From the NCBI GenBank assembly GCA_024226335.1, contig JAAELY010000529.1:1-64000 (forward strand): a DNA stretch of 64,000 bases. The letters are read 5' to 3'. The stretch is from a bacterium. Lineage in GTDB: Bacteria > Myxococcota_A > UBA9160 > SZUA-336. Both the position numbers and the translations under genes were made by a program. Position 1 is the stretch's first letter, and each line of letters starts with the position of its first letter. Positions 53,716 through 63,310 of the stretch are shown here, piece by piece. The notes below the pieces were generated by a model. That model had not been told where the DNA came from. It was given only the letters and a program-made list of their open reading frames with translations, and made no database searches.

Positions 53716-55730
53716 CTGCCGCCGGAATCACTCTCCCTGCCACCGCCCTGAAGTTCGGCGAAGCGGCGGTAGGCTCCTTCCGGGATCTGGATCAGCTCTT
53801 CGTGCGAGCCTCGCTCGATGATGCGCCCCTCGCGCAGGAACAGGATCTGATCTGCGCCGCGGATCGTCGACAGTCGGTGGGCGATCACGATCACGATCCT
53901 GTCGCGGGTCGCTTCTCGAAGGGCCTCGACCAGTCGCTGCTCGGTCTCAGGGTCGAGGGCTGAGGTGGGCTCGTCGAGAATCAATATCGGAGCCTGACGC
54001 ACCAGGGCGCGGGCGATTCCCAGCCGTTGTTTCTGTCCGACCGAAAGACGCGCACCCGCGCTTCCGAGTTGCGTCGCGTAGCCCTCGGGCAGGTCTCGGA
54101 TGAAGTCGTCGGCTCCCGCGATCTGTGCCGCGCGGCTTACCTCGAGCGGAGTTGCAGTGGGCTTCCCGAGTCGGATGTTCTGCTCGATCGTGCCGTCGAA
54201 AAGCGAGTTTTCTTGAAATACGAACGCTACCTGGGAGCGCAGCCACTCGTGGGTCAGGTCCGCGATGTCGGTTCCGTCGATGGATACGCGGCCGCTCGTC
54301 GCTTCGAGAAAGCGGGGAATCAGGTAGGCCAGCGTTGTCTTGCCTGCACCGGCTGGCCCGGCCAGGGCGGTGATCTGCCCGACTCGGGCTTCGAAGGAGA
54401 TATTGCTCAGCGCGTGTGTTCCGTCCTTGTAGGTGAAATCGATTTCTTCCATGCGCACGCCTTCGCGAATCGCGTCCAGCGTATGCGCGCCGGGGCGATC
54501 CTGTTCCGGCGGTAGATCCATCAGAAAGAACACCCGCGCGAGGCCCGGTGCGGAAGACTGCAGGGCGAACCAGAAACTACCGAGCATGCCCGCAAAGACT
54601 GCGAGTTGCGCGAAGTAGGTCAATAGTACCGTGAAATCGCCGATGCTGATTGCACCTGAGATCACCAGATCCGATGTGTGCAGGAAGACTTCGCGCAGTA
54701 GCCACAGTCCCGGAATCAATGTCGCGAAGGTCGTGATCAGAGCGATCCCGACCACTCCGCGGTGCTGGCGGAAGGAGTCCTCGCTGTCCCGATCGAAACG
54801 ACTTCTCTCGCGCTCTTCCCCGCCTAGACTCTGGACGGCCACGATGTTGGCCATTCCTTCTTCGAGCGCGCTCGTCGTCGTCGAACCCGCGCGGCGGCTG
54901 CGCGTACCCTGGCGACGCATCAGAGCGGCAAATGGAAACGTGATCAGCAGAACCAGCGGTAAAAAGCTCAGGCCGTACAGGGCCAGCCACGGTTGATGCA
55001 GGGTGTGCCAGATCGTCAGGACCCAGAGTGCCATTGCGATCGGCACGAGCGTAGGAATGAGCAGGATGCGGTAGCACACGCTCGTGATCGCAGGTGTGTC
55101 GTACATCAGGCGATAGATCGCATCGCCGATCTGCTCGTCCTCGAATACGGGCAGAGGCAGTTTCTGGATGCGCTCGAACAGGCTGGTGCGGTAGTACTGG
55201 TTCAGGTCCTGGGTCAGGCGCAGCGTCCAGCGGAAATCGAACAGCCCGAGCAATCCACCCGAAAAGCTGAAGCCTGCGTTGGCTGCATTCTCGGTTGCCG
55301 TGGCCTGGTCGTGACCACTCGCTACATAGCCTTCTGCACGGTCTCGTTCCCCACCGTCGGACCCCAGCATGCCGATCGTCAGCAAGAGGAAGACCTGAGC
55401 CGCGAGTGTCCAGAACAGGATCTGATCGGGTGAGGCATCGACCATTGCCGCGACCAGCGGGCGAATGAACACGGGATACGACCCGAGTGCATCGCGAATC
55501 GGGATGTCATCGATCACGTGATCGAGCAGGATCTTTACAGGATAGGGGAGTGCCAGCATCGGCAGGAAGGTGAGCAGCGTCAGCAGCATTTTCACGGCGA
55601 AACGCGCGCGGAACGGTGACATATAGCGGACTGCCCGACCCAGAACCGAGAATGTCTCGCGATTGGAGTCGAACGGGTCCTCTCCCAGTCCGGTTTCTCG
55701 CGCTCCGAGATCGGGAAGGCTCGCACTCAT
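53712..55730 (-). CDS. ABC exporter subunit (TMD-NBD) with soluble insertion
   Basis: 672 residues from ATG 55730. Fused membrane domain and nucleotide-binding domain: Walker A GPAGAGKTT, Q-loop FQENSLF, signature RLSVGQKQR, Walker [14 protein letters not shown]-loop IAHRLST. Between TM2 and the next cytoplasmic helix it has an unusual hydrophilic insertion of about 45 residues (LGSDGGERDRAEGY...). It starts 4 bp after the stop of the next ABC gene upstream, so the two probably form a heterodimeric exporter of the MsbA/LmrA type. Substrate unknown. Confidence 0.9.
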   Translation of the reverse strand: MSASLPDLGARETGLGEDPFDSNRETFSVLGRAVRYMSPFRARFAVKMLLTLLTFLPMLALPYPVKILLDHVIDDIPIRDALGSYPVFIRPLVAAMVDASPDQILFWTLAAQVFLLLTIGMLGSDGGERDRAEGYVASGHDQATATENAANAGFSFSGGLLGLFDFRWTLRLTQDLNQYYRTSLFERIQKLPLPVFEDEQIGDAIYRLMYDTPAITSVCYRILLIPTLVPIAMALWVLTIWHTLHQPWLALYGLSFLPLVLLITFPFAALMRRQGTRSRRAGSTTTSALEEGMANIVAVQSLGGEERERSRFDRDSEDSFRQHRGVVGIALITTFATLIPGLWLLREVFLHTSDLVISGAISIGDFTVLLTYFAQLAVFAGMLGSFWFALQSSAPGLARVFFLMDLPPEQDRPGAHTLDAIREGVRMEEIDFTYKDGTHALSNISFEARVGQITALAGPAGAGKTTLAYLIPRFLEATSGRVSIDGTDIADLTHEWLRSQVAFVFQENSLFDGTIEQNIRLGKPTATPLEVSRAAQIAGADDFIRDLPEGYATQLGSAGARLSVGQKQRLGIARALVRQAPILILDEPTSALDPETEQRLVEALREATRDRIVIVIAHRLSTIRGADQILFLREGRIIERGSHEELIQIPEGAYRRFAELQGGGRESDSGGS

Positions 55731-55734
55731 GGCG

Positions 55735-57657
55735 TCATCTTCCGGAACTCCGCTGCTCTGACTCGACCAGACGGCGGTACGCGGCATCGGGTCGGTCCAT
55801 CAGGGCTTCGTGAGAGCCTACCTCGACGATCTGGCCGCCGTCGAGGTAGGCGATCTGATCGGCCATGCGGATCGTGGAGAGTCGATGTGTGATCAGGAAG
55901 ACGTTGCGATCGCGCCCCCATTCCGAAAGGTTGAGGATCAGGCGGCGTTCAGTCTCGGCGTCGAGTGCCGAGGTCGGCTCGTCAAGGATCAGGATCGGCG
56001 CATCCTTCATGAGCGCGCGAGCGATCGTGATGCGCTGTCTCTGTCCGGTTGAGAGTCGAGCACCCCGCTCGCCGAGAACCGTGTCGTAACCCTCGGGCAA
56101 GCCCTCGACGAACTCATCGACACAGGCGATGCGCGCGACCTCGCGCACACGTTCGTCGTTCGCGTCTGGTACGGCGTAGCGGATGTTCTCGCGGATCGTC
56201 GTGCCGAAGAGCACATTCTCTTGTAGGGCGATCGAGATCTTCTGGCGAAGCGAACGCACGAGAAAGCGCCGCAAGTCGCAGCCGTCGATCTCGATGGATC
56301 CCCGATCGGGGTCGAACAAGCGCAGGAGCAGAGCCATGAGTGTGCTCTTTCCCGAACCCGTCGGGCCCACGAGTGCGGTGATCGTTCCGATCGGAGCTTC
56401 AAAGCTCACATCCCGCAGAACCGGGCGATCTGGTTGGTAGGCAAAACCCAGATTGCGGAAGACGATGGAAGTCTGCAATGGGGGCAGCGGTATCGCGTCC
56501 GCAAGATCGGAAACCTCCGGTTCCAGTTCCAGGATCTCGAATACCCGGTCCAGGCCGATCACGATGTCCTGTGCGCGTCCCCATACCTTGTACAGTCCGT
56601 TGATGCTGCCCGTGCCGCGGCTGAAGACGAGTTTGAAAAGGTTGTACCAGCCCAGCGCCCAGATGCTGAATCCGGCCGCGAGCAGCACGTCGCCCATGCT
56701 CGTACCGACTACCTGCTCGTACAACCACAGGGATCCGCCACTTCGCGTGAACAGAGTCGACCAGAAGGTCGATACGATCAGGAAACCGCCTAGCACCCAA
56801 AAGACCGAAACGCCAAAAAGGGCCAGCATGCTGCGCGCGCGAAACGCCTCGGCGAACGCGTGCATCGAACTGGTTTCGAAGCGCTCGCGCTCGAAGTCCT
56901 CGAGGCCGTAGGCCTTGAGGACCTTGATTCCACCCACGCTCTCCTGGATGCGTGAGGTGAGGTCGCTATTGGCCTCGCGCGCACGACGGAAGCGACTTCG
57001 CAGCCGTCGGGAGAAAACCGCGCCGAGTACCAGTACGAGCGGCCAGGCGAAGAGCAGAAGGAGTGCGAGTCCGGGAGTGAAGACTGCGACAAGCAACATC
57101 ATGCCCGTAAACTGCAGGAGCGCTCCGATCGGCCGAAGGAACAGGACATTGAGCAACTGCGTGACCATCGCGCTGTCCTGATACGTGCGATAGATCGCGT
57201 CGCCGATCCTGTTGTCCTGATGAAAGCGCAGGGAAAGCGCCTGGAGCCGGTCGACGAGGTCGAGTCGGAGTCCTTGGTTCACTTTCTGAAGGATCCATAC
57301 GTAGTAGTAGTAGAGCAGGGCCGCGAAGGCGAGCAGCGGCAGGACCAGCAGGAGTGACGGCCATGAAGTCAGGCTTCTGGCGATCTGGACGCGAACCTCC
57401 GGAGCGATCTTCTCGACGGTTACGACCTTCGTCGGGTCGAGGCCGAATGCCGCCGCTCCGAGTTCGGAAACCGGCTTCCCCTGCAAGACGCCATCCCAGA
57501 GCACCGGTGCGAAGGCCATCGTGAACAACCCGAACAGGAGCGCAACTGCGACACAACCGGCAAAGAAGAGTCCGAGGTGATATTGCATGCCTCGAAGCAA
57601 GGGAACGCATCGTATGAGGATGCCGATGACTGCGCGGATACCGAGTCGGTCCTCCAC
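55735..57657 (-). CDS. ABC exporter subunit (TMD-NBD)
   Basis: 640 residues from GTG 57657; the frame stays open upstream to about 57780 without ATG/GTG. Six TM helices, then [40 protein letters not shown] and ITHRLSTI. All motifs look catalytically competent. Encoded just upstream of the second ABC gene in an operon; the GNAT gene is divergent. Likely a homologous pair exporting a lipid or hydrophobic metabolite. Confidence 0.9.
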   Translation of the reverse strand: MEDRLGIRAVIGILIRCVPLLRGMQYHLGLFFAGCVAVALLFGLFTMAFAPVLWDGVLQGKPVSELGAAAFGLDPTKVVTVEKIAPEVRVQIARSLTSWPSLLLVLPLLAFAALLYYYYVWILQKVNQGLRLDLVDRLQALSLRFHQDNRIGDAIYRTYQDSAMVTQLLNVLFLRPIGALLQFTGMMLLVAVFTPGLALLLLFAWPLVLVLGAVFSRRLRSRFRRAREANSDLTSRIQESVGGIKVLKAYGLEDFERERFETSSMHAFAEAFRARSMLALFGVSVFWVLGGFLIVSTFWSTLFTRSGGSLWLYEQVVGTSMGDVLLAAGFSIWALGWYNLFKLVFSRGTGSINGLYKVWGRAQDIVIGLDRVFEILELEPEVSDLADAIPLPPLQTSIVFRNLGFAYQPDRPVLRDVSFEAPIGTITALVGPTGSGKSTLMALLLRLFDPDRGSIEIDGCDLRRFLVRSLRQKISIALQENVLFGTTIRENIRYAVPDANDERVREVARIACVDEFVEGLPEGYDTVLGERGARLSTGQRQRITIARALMKDAPILILDEPTSALDAETERRLILNLSEWGRDRNVFLITHRLSTIRMADQIAYLDGGQIVEVGSHEALMDRPDAAYRRLVESEQRSSGR

Positions 57658-57843
57658 GCCGCCGCGCCCAAGCGTGTCGTTATCCGCTGCAGTAGTAGCG
57701 CCGTTGAGTCTGGATTCGCTCTGCTCGATCGTCGGGTCCTCCAGCGTCGGCGCCAGTTGCCCGAAGCTCAGTGAATTGTCTCAGATCCCGGGCTCTTGCG
57801 CTCCGCCACCCTATCGATGCTTGGCTCGGGTACTCTGTGCCGA

Positions 57844-58707
57844 ATGGTCCGTCCTCTGATCGCAGCCGATACTGCTGAAGCGCTACGCTTGTTGCGCGAG
57901 CGACCACTGCAGAACGTATTCCTGGACCACGTGGTGTCGTCCGGTCTACTCGGTCGTTTTCCTGGTTTCTTCGGCGAGTTTTCTGCTGACAGCCTCGAGG
58001 CGTTCTTGATGATCGGACCGCTCGGCGGAACGACCGTGGCGGCTCGCACGCCGGAAGCCTGCGGATTGCTTGGACCCGCAGTTGCGGAATCCGGGTATCG
58101 ACCTCGACACATCGTGGGTCGCGAGGAGGTGACTGACGCGTTCTGGCTCTCCTATCAACCTCATGCACCCGATCTGGTATGGACACGTCGCGAGCCCGTC
58201 TATGTGTTGGAGCGCGGTGAGTTGGTTCTACCGACGAAGCCCGCTCGCCTGCGCATCGAACGCGCGCGCGAGCGAGACGTCGATGAGGTCGTCTCGAATA
58301 GCGCCGAACAGCATATTGAAGACCTGGGTGACGATCGCCGCGCGATGGATCCGACGGGTTTCTTTGACCGACACCGCAAGGACGTATTGGACGGGCGCTG
58401 GTGGGTGATCCGCGATGCTGGTCGAATCTCGTTCCAGGTCCATGTCGGTGCGGAAAACGCGGCAACGGTTCAACTCGGGGGCGTGATGACCCCTCCGAGT
58501 TTGAGAAATCAAGGCCACGCGATGCGCGGGATGGCAGCCATCTGCAAGCAGTTGCTGAAGCGCAAGCCGGCGGTGAGCCTGTTCTGCGACGAGGACAATA
58601 CCGCGGCGCGCCGTGTCTACGAGCGCGCTGGCTTCCGACATCGCTTTCAAAACCGCAGCTGGTTGCTCGACGAGGAGTTCGGACCATGCGGCGACAACTA
58701 TCTCTGA
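57844..58707 (+). CDS. GNAT-family acetyltransferase with N-terminal DUF4081-like domain
   Basis: 287 residues from ATG 57844. The C-terminal half is a GNAT domain: VQLGGVMTPPSLRNQGHAMR (acetyl-CoA loop RNQGHAM), SLFCDEDNTAARRVYERAGF. The N-terminal half resembles the DUF4081-type module often preceding such domains. Substrate unknown. Divergent from the ABC operon; the PrpE-like gene follows 7 bp downstream. Confidence 0.85.
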   Translation: MVRPLIAADTAEALRLLRERPLQNVFLDHVVSSGLLGRFPGFFGEFSADSLEAFLMIGPLGGTTVAARTPEACGLLGPAVAESGYRPRHIVGREEVTDAFWLSYQPHAPDLVWTRREPVYVLERGELVLPTKPARLRIERARERDVDEVVSNSAEQHIEDLGDDRRAMDPTGFFDRHRKDVLDGRWWVIRDAGRISFQVHVGAENAATVQLGGVMTPPSLRNQGHAMRGMAAICKQLLKRKPAVSLFCDEDNTAARRVYERAGFRHRFQNRSWLLDEEFGPCGDNYL

Positions 58708-58714
58708 GGCAGGA

Positions 58715-60607
58715 ATGAAAGATCGCTACGCTCGCGCCTACGCGCATTCGCTCGAGGATCCGCAAGGTTTCTGGGCGGAGGCCGCCGAAGACATCGACTG
58801 GTACGCGTCCTGGGATCAAGTTCTGGATTCGCGCAATGCCCCCCTCTATCGCTGGTTCCCAGGTGCCCGCTGCAATACCTGCCACAACGCGCTCGATCGT
58901 CACGTCGAGGCGGGTCGTAGTGCCCAGCCCGCGTTGATCTGGGATAGCCCCGTCACCGGTCTCAAGAAATCGTTCAGCTATGGCGAGCTACTCGATCTCG
59001 TCTCACGCTGCGCGGGTGGTCTGCGCAAACTGGGCGTGGAAAGAGGAGATCGCGTACTCATCTATATGCCGAACATTCCGGAAGCTGTAATCGCGATGTT
59101 GGCTTGCGCGCGGATCGGAGCCGTACACTCGGTGGTGTTTGGGGGATTCGCAGCCAAGGAATTGGCTACACGCATCGACGATGCCAGGCCGAAGCTGGTG
59201 CTGGCCGCGTCCTGCGGCATCGAACCGACGCGGGTCGTCGAGTACCAGCCGCTCCTGAAGGGCGCAATCGAGCTCGCGACCCATACGCCGACCAATACCG
59301 TCTGGGTTCAGCGCGAGGCTTCGCCCGCAAATCTGGACGCGGCGCGAGATATGGACTGGGGTGTTCTGCTCACTGCGCAACTGGTGGATTGCGTGCCCGT
59401 GGATGCGACCGATCCCCTCTACATCCTGTACACCTCCGGTACCACGGGGGTGCCCAAGGGTGTGGTGCGAGACAACGGCGGTCATATGGTGTCGCTGTTC
59501 TGGAGCATGCGAAACGTCTACGGCGCGGAACCCGGTGAAGTCTACTGGGCTGCGTCCGACGTCGGTTGGGTCGTCGGTCACTCGTACATCGTCTATGCAC
59601 CGCTTCTGTACGGTTGCACCACGATCCTGTACGAAGGTAAACCGGTGGGTACGCCCGATGCGGGTGCCTTCTGGCGGGTACTGGCAGAGAATTCCGCGAG
59701 CATCCTGTTCACCGCGCCCACCGCATTCAGGGCGATCAAGCGCGAAGACCCGGATGCGCGCTTGATTCCCGACTACGATCTCTCCGCATTTCGCACGCTG
59801 TTCCTGGCGGGCGAGCGCGCCGATCCCGACACGGTGCAATGGGCCGAGAAGGCGCTCGGCGTGCCCGTGATCGATCACTGGTGGCAGACCGAAACCGGTT
59901 GGCCGATCGCAGCGAACTGCATGGGGCTGAGCCCGCAGCCTGTCAAGCATGGTTCTCCAACGCGCTCGGTCCCAGGCTATCGCGTATCCGCGCTCGACGA
60001 GTCGGGCCAGCCGGTCGCTGCGGGAGAGACCGGTGCCATCTGTATCGAATTGCCGCTGCCTCCGGGAACCCTTCCCACTCTGTGGAATAACGACCAGGGC
60101 TATATCGAGACCTATCTTTCCCGCTTCCCGGGCTGGTACGAGACGGCTGATGCGGGTTTCGTCGATGAAGATGACTACCTGTGGATCATGAGTCGCACGG
60201 ACGACATCATCAACGTCGCAGGTCACCGCCTGTCGACCGGGGGTATGGAAGAGGTACTTGCCTCTCACAGCGACGTGGCCGAGTGCGCCGTGATCGGAGT
60301 GCATGACCCGCTCAAGGGTCAGGTTCCGCTCGGACTCGTGGTGCTCAAGGCCGGTGTCGAGCGTTCGCACGAGCAGATCGAGAGTGAGTTGGTGCAACTC
60401 GTTCGCGAACGAATCGGACCCGTTGCAGCTTTCAGGCAGGCGTCCGTGATTGCGCGCCTGCCCAAGACGCGTTCGGGAAAAGTGCTGCGGGGGACCATGC
60501 GCAAGATTGCGGACTCGGAAGCGTACAGCGTACCGGCGACGATCGAGGATCCCGAGGTTCTCGAGGAGATTCGCGAAGCGTTGAGCGCTATCGGCTACGC
60601 GGGCTGA
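58715..60607 (+). CDS. prpE: Propionyl-/acetyl-CoA synthetase-like ligase
   Basis: 630 residues from ATG 58715 (GAGGCAGGA upstream). It has the ACAS N-terminal domain (YARAYAHSLEDPQGFWAEAA), P-loop ILYTSGTTGVPKGVV, HWWQTETGW, GWYETADAG, the hinge SRTDDIINVAGHRLSTGG and the regulatory/catalytic lysine in TRSGKVLRGTMRKI. The N-terminal residues fit PrpE-type propionyl-CoA synthetases better than Acs. Convergent with the sulfatase gene, 7 bp apart. Confidence 0.88.
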   Translation: MKDRYARAYAHSLEDPQGFWAEAAEDIDWYASWDQVLDSRNAPLYRWFPGARCNTCHNALDRHVEAGRSAQPALIWDSPVTGLKKSFSYGELLDLVSRCAGGLRKLGVERGDRVLIYMPNIPEAVIAMLACARIGAVHSVVFGGFAAKELATRIDDARPKLVLAASCGIEPTRVVEYQPLLKGAIELATHTPTNTVWVQREASPANLDAARDMDWGVLLTAQLVDCVPVDATDPLYILYTSGTTGVPKGVVRDNGGHMVSLFWSMRNVYGAEPGEVYWAASDVGWVVGHSYIVYAPLLYGCTTILYEGKPVGTPDAGAFWRVLAENSASILFTAPTAFRAIKREDPDARLIPDYDLSAFRTLFLAGERADPDTVQWAEKALGVPVIDHWWQTETGWPIAANCMGLSPQPVKHGSPTRSVPGYRVSALDESGQPVAAGETGAICIELPLPPGTLPTLWNNDQGYIETYLSRFPGWYETADAGFVDEDDYLWIMSRTDDIINVAGHRLSTGGMEEVLASHSDVAECAVIGVHDPLKGQVPLGLVVLKAGVERSHEQIESELVQLVRERIGPVAAFRQASVIARLPKTRSGKVLRGTMRKIADSEAYSVPATIEDPEVLEEIREALSAIGYAG

Positions 60608-60614
60608 CGCGCGA

Positions 60615-62669
60615 TCAACCCGGTCCCGCAGGGTCGCCGCCAAATGCGTGTTCGCGCAGGTTCAACACTTCCCAGGTTCGCAGGAGTTCGGCGAACTCAG
60701 CGCGATATTCATCGGGGTCGAGGGGCGTGAGTTTCCCGGACGCGCTCTCGCTTTCCAGGCTGGCGCGCCGGAACGCGTAGTGGATCGTCCCGTCGACACC
60801 TCTCAGCGCCACGAGTCGCGGTCGGGCCAGCTTCGACATGTACTGGAAGATCCGCCGCCCCGAGTCGGAGATCAGGTGCGGCTGGGGAATCCGATCGCCC
60901 TCTCGTCCCAGGTCGAGATTGCGCTGGATCAAACCGCGAAGATCCGCGACGCCAATCGGTTCCGGGATATCACCACCGATGCCCCAGAGAACCATCGGCA
61001 CGCGCGTCTGTTCGATGTTCAGCGCCTGGCCGTGTCCGAGGTGCCCAAAGTCGAAAAGCGACTCACCGTGATCCGCAGTCAACAGGATCACGTGGGGTTC
61101 ATTGTGGATCGAAGCGCGAAACGCCTCGACCAGTTGTTCGACGGCGCGATCCACGTTGGCCGAGGCATTGGCGTAGGTCGCCCACAATTCATCGCGGGTT
61201 TCGGGGCCGATCCTGCCTCGAGCCAGCGGATCGATGTCGAAGATTCGATCCAGTTCGGCGTGATGATAGGGGAAGTGAGTGTCGTGGTAATTCACGTACA
61301 TGAACAGAGGTGAGTTCTCGGGGCGTTCGCCCAGAAACACCGCGATTCTTCGATTCAGAAGTTTCCATGAAACCGACAGACTGCCGGGGCTCGTGAAGCG
61401 CGAGGCGCGGTTTTCGGGATCCTGGCGCGCGTCGTAGAAAACATCGGGTTTCGCCTGGCCCAGTTGCTGATCGCGCCCCCCGAAGGAGTCGTCCTGACCG
61501 GAGAAATAGGCGACCGTGTACCCGTTGCGTTTGAAATCATCCACGAGAGATGTCTGGCCGTCGTAGGGGTCGAGCCGACCACCGAAGAGCTGTGCACGTG
61601 ACTTCGATGTGTAGGGAACATTGGTAAAGCCGAATCGGGAACTCGCTCCCTCTCGGCCGAGGCGGCTGATGAATGGCGTGATCTCTCGACCCAGGAAGCT
61701 GCGTTCCAGCACGTCGCCCCGCAGGCTCTCGCCGAATATCAACAGAACGTGGGGGCGCTTCTTCCAGAGAGGCGCGATTTCGAGTGCCGACTCTGGCGCG
61801 CGCATGTCGATTGGAAGATCACCGGCGAGTCCATTTTCATCGATGGCATTGCCGGGGATTTCGAGTGCGTAGCCGTGAATGCCCGAGTCGAAGGGGTCCG
61901 GATCCGGGGGCGTCGAGAGCAGGCCCGCGCCGTCGCGATCGACGTCGGTCAGCTGCTGTACGGCGATCTTGATCAGGCTTCCACTGGGTTTGATTCCCAA
62001 TCCGAGGCAGACAGCGCTTTCGCTCAAGCAGAAACCCGGAAGGAGTACGGCGCTGAGCCCGAATGCCGCTCCGAACACTGGAGTGATCGCGCTCCAGCGC
62101 GGCATCTGGAGCAGACGTTCGGTCTCGGGCCCCCCTTTCCAGATACGTCGGATCGCCCAGAGCAAGCCAATCGCGGCGACTAGCACGGCTCCGAAGATCA
62201 CTGCAACACCCAGGAGCTGATCACTGGCCTGCGCGAACATCTCGACACCGAAGCCGCCCGCGAGTGTCAGGATCAGGTCGAGGTCGATCAGGTCGCCGAG
62301 ATAGCGTTGCAGCTGATATCTGAGGAATGTGTATATGCCCGGTCCCGCTACGCCGAGCATCCCCGCCAGCAGCCACTTCTGAAGCGCGGTCAGCGGAATT
62401 CGGCCAAGCAGCGGCCAGCTGATCAACCAGGCTCCCAGGATGATGACCGCGTCCACTGCGATCGAAGCGCCGAGAAACGAAGCGACCAGTCCGGTGCTGG
62501 AAAGAAAGGTGAGCGCGTTGAACCCGCCTGAAAAATAGTGATGGTTGAACTGCAAGAGGACGGCATCGATCGCGGTCAGAGCAACGGCGCAACCTAGCAG
62601 CAGGGCCCACCAGGCGGGAGTCCAGCCCGTACCCGGCATGGCCGAGTCGCGGGCTGCCGATCGAGTCAT
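60615..62669 (-). CDS. Membrane sulfatase (LTA-synthase/EptA-like transferase)
   Basis: 684 residues. Five or six N-terminal TM helices (1-200), then an alkaline-phosphatase-superfamily domain: HVLLIFGESLRGDVL, FTNVPYTSKSRAQLF (nucleophile region), LTADHGESLFDFGHLGHG. It resembles phosphoglycerol- or phosphoethanolamine-transferases. It starts with ATG overlapping the EpsI-like stop (ATGA), the last gene of an exosortase operon, so it may modify the exported polysaccharide or a lipid there. Confidence 0.88.
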   Translation of the reverse strand: MTRSAARDSAMPGTGWTPAWWALLLGCAVALTAIDAVLLQFNHHYFSGGFNALTFLSSTGLVASFLGASIAVDAVIILGAWLISWPLLGRIPLTALQKWLLAGMLGVAGPGIYTFLRYQLQRYLGDLIDLDLILTLAGGFGVEMFAQASDQLLGVAVIFGAVLVAAIGLLWAIRRIWKGGPETERLLQMPRWSAITPVFGAAFGLSAVLLPGFCLSESAVCLGLGIKPSGSLIKIAVQQLTDVDRDGAGLLSTPPDPDPFDSGIHGYALEIPGNAIDENGLAGDLPIDMRAPESALEIAPLWKKRPHVLLIFGESLRGDVLERSFLGREITPFISRLGREGASSRFGFTNVPYTSKSRAQLFGGRLDPYDGQTSLVDDFKRNGYTVAYFSGQDDSFGGRDQQLGQAKPDVFYDARQDPENRASRFTSPGSLSVSWKLLNRRIAVFLGERPENSPLFMYVNYHDTHFPYHHAELDRIFDIDPLARGRIGPETRDELWATYANASANVDRAVEQLVEAFRASIHNEPHVILLTADHGESLFDFGHLGHGQALNIEQTRVPMVLWGIGGDIPEPIGVADLRGLIQRNLDLGREGDRIPQPHLISDSGRRIFQYMSKLARPRLVALRGVDGTIHYAFRRASLESESASGKLTPLDPDEYRAEFAELLRTWEVLNLREHAFGGDPAGPG

Positions 62670-63310
62670 GGCGAGCAGACCGCCCAGTACGTGTCGAGCG
62701 AGTTCAAGATCCAGTGGATTCCCCGTTCTTCACTGCGGTCGTATTCCGCAGTCGGAACGTGGCCGGACACAATCAACAGCGTCATCGGCTGGCTTCCGCG
62801 AATCAGCATCGACGGCGCAGCCAATAGTTGAGTCCAGTACGGATTGGCGACGGGTTGCGAATCATAGAGAAGGGCATAGACGGACAGAGAACGCACGCCG
62901 CCGAGGGTGCGCTTCCCGAAGTCCCCGACGTGGATGGGAATCCGTTCGCCCTTGTGCTCGACCCACTTCAGGTGCTCTCCGCTGGGCTTGCGCGCGGGGG
63001 CGATTCGATGCGCCGGCCGGTAGTAGACTCGCTTGGCGTTCCAGGAGCGGATGATCGAGTAGGAAAGAGGAGTTTCTCCGCGATCCCCGTGTACTCGCCC
63101 CTCCCGCCACTGGTCCGCGGCGAATGCGGATTTCATGAAGCTCTGGCGCTTTTCTGGTTGTCGTTCGGCATAGCTATCGGGAATCAGAACGCCGGGATTG
63201 GCGCAATCATCGCGGCGCCAGCCCACGTAGTCGTGGATCACGACGGGAATCAAGACCACGGCCAGCATGACGGCGATATGTGGCGCGTAGCGTGCCGAGA
63301 TGCTGTTCAT
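62666..63310 (-). CDS. EpsI-family (DUF3485) exosortase-associated protein
   Basis: 214 residues with an N-terminal TM helix (YAPHIAVMLAVVLIPVVIHDYVGW) and a periplasmic DUF3485-like domain (SYSIIRSWNAKRVYYRPAHR, MTLLIVSGHV). EpsI accompanies exosortase genes in exopolysaccharide clusters. Overlaps the exosortase stop and the sulfatase start by 4 bp each, indicating a tight operon. Confidence 0.8.
   Translation of the reverse strand: MNSISARYAPHIAVMLAVVLIPVVIHDYVGWRRDDCANPGVLIPDSYAERQPEKRQSFMKSAFAADQWREGRVHGDRGETPLSYSIIRSWNAKRVYYRPAHRIAPARKPSGEHLKWVEHKGERIPIHVGDFGKRTLGGVRSLSVYALLYDSQPVANPYWTQLLAAPSMLIRGSQPMTLLIVSGHVPTAEYDRSEERGIHWILNSLDTYWAVCSP

Noticed and set aside
57680-58903. A long minus-strand open frame of about 400 codons opposite the GNAT and ligase genes.
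   Set aside because: It is Arg-rich and has no recognisable domain, whereas the plus strand encodes a clear GNAT protein and CoA ligase with good start sites.
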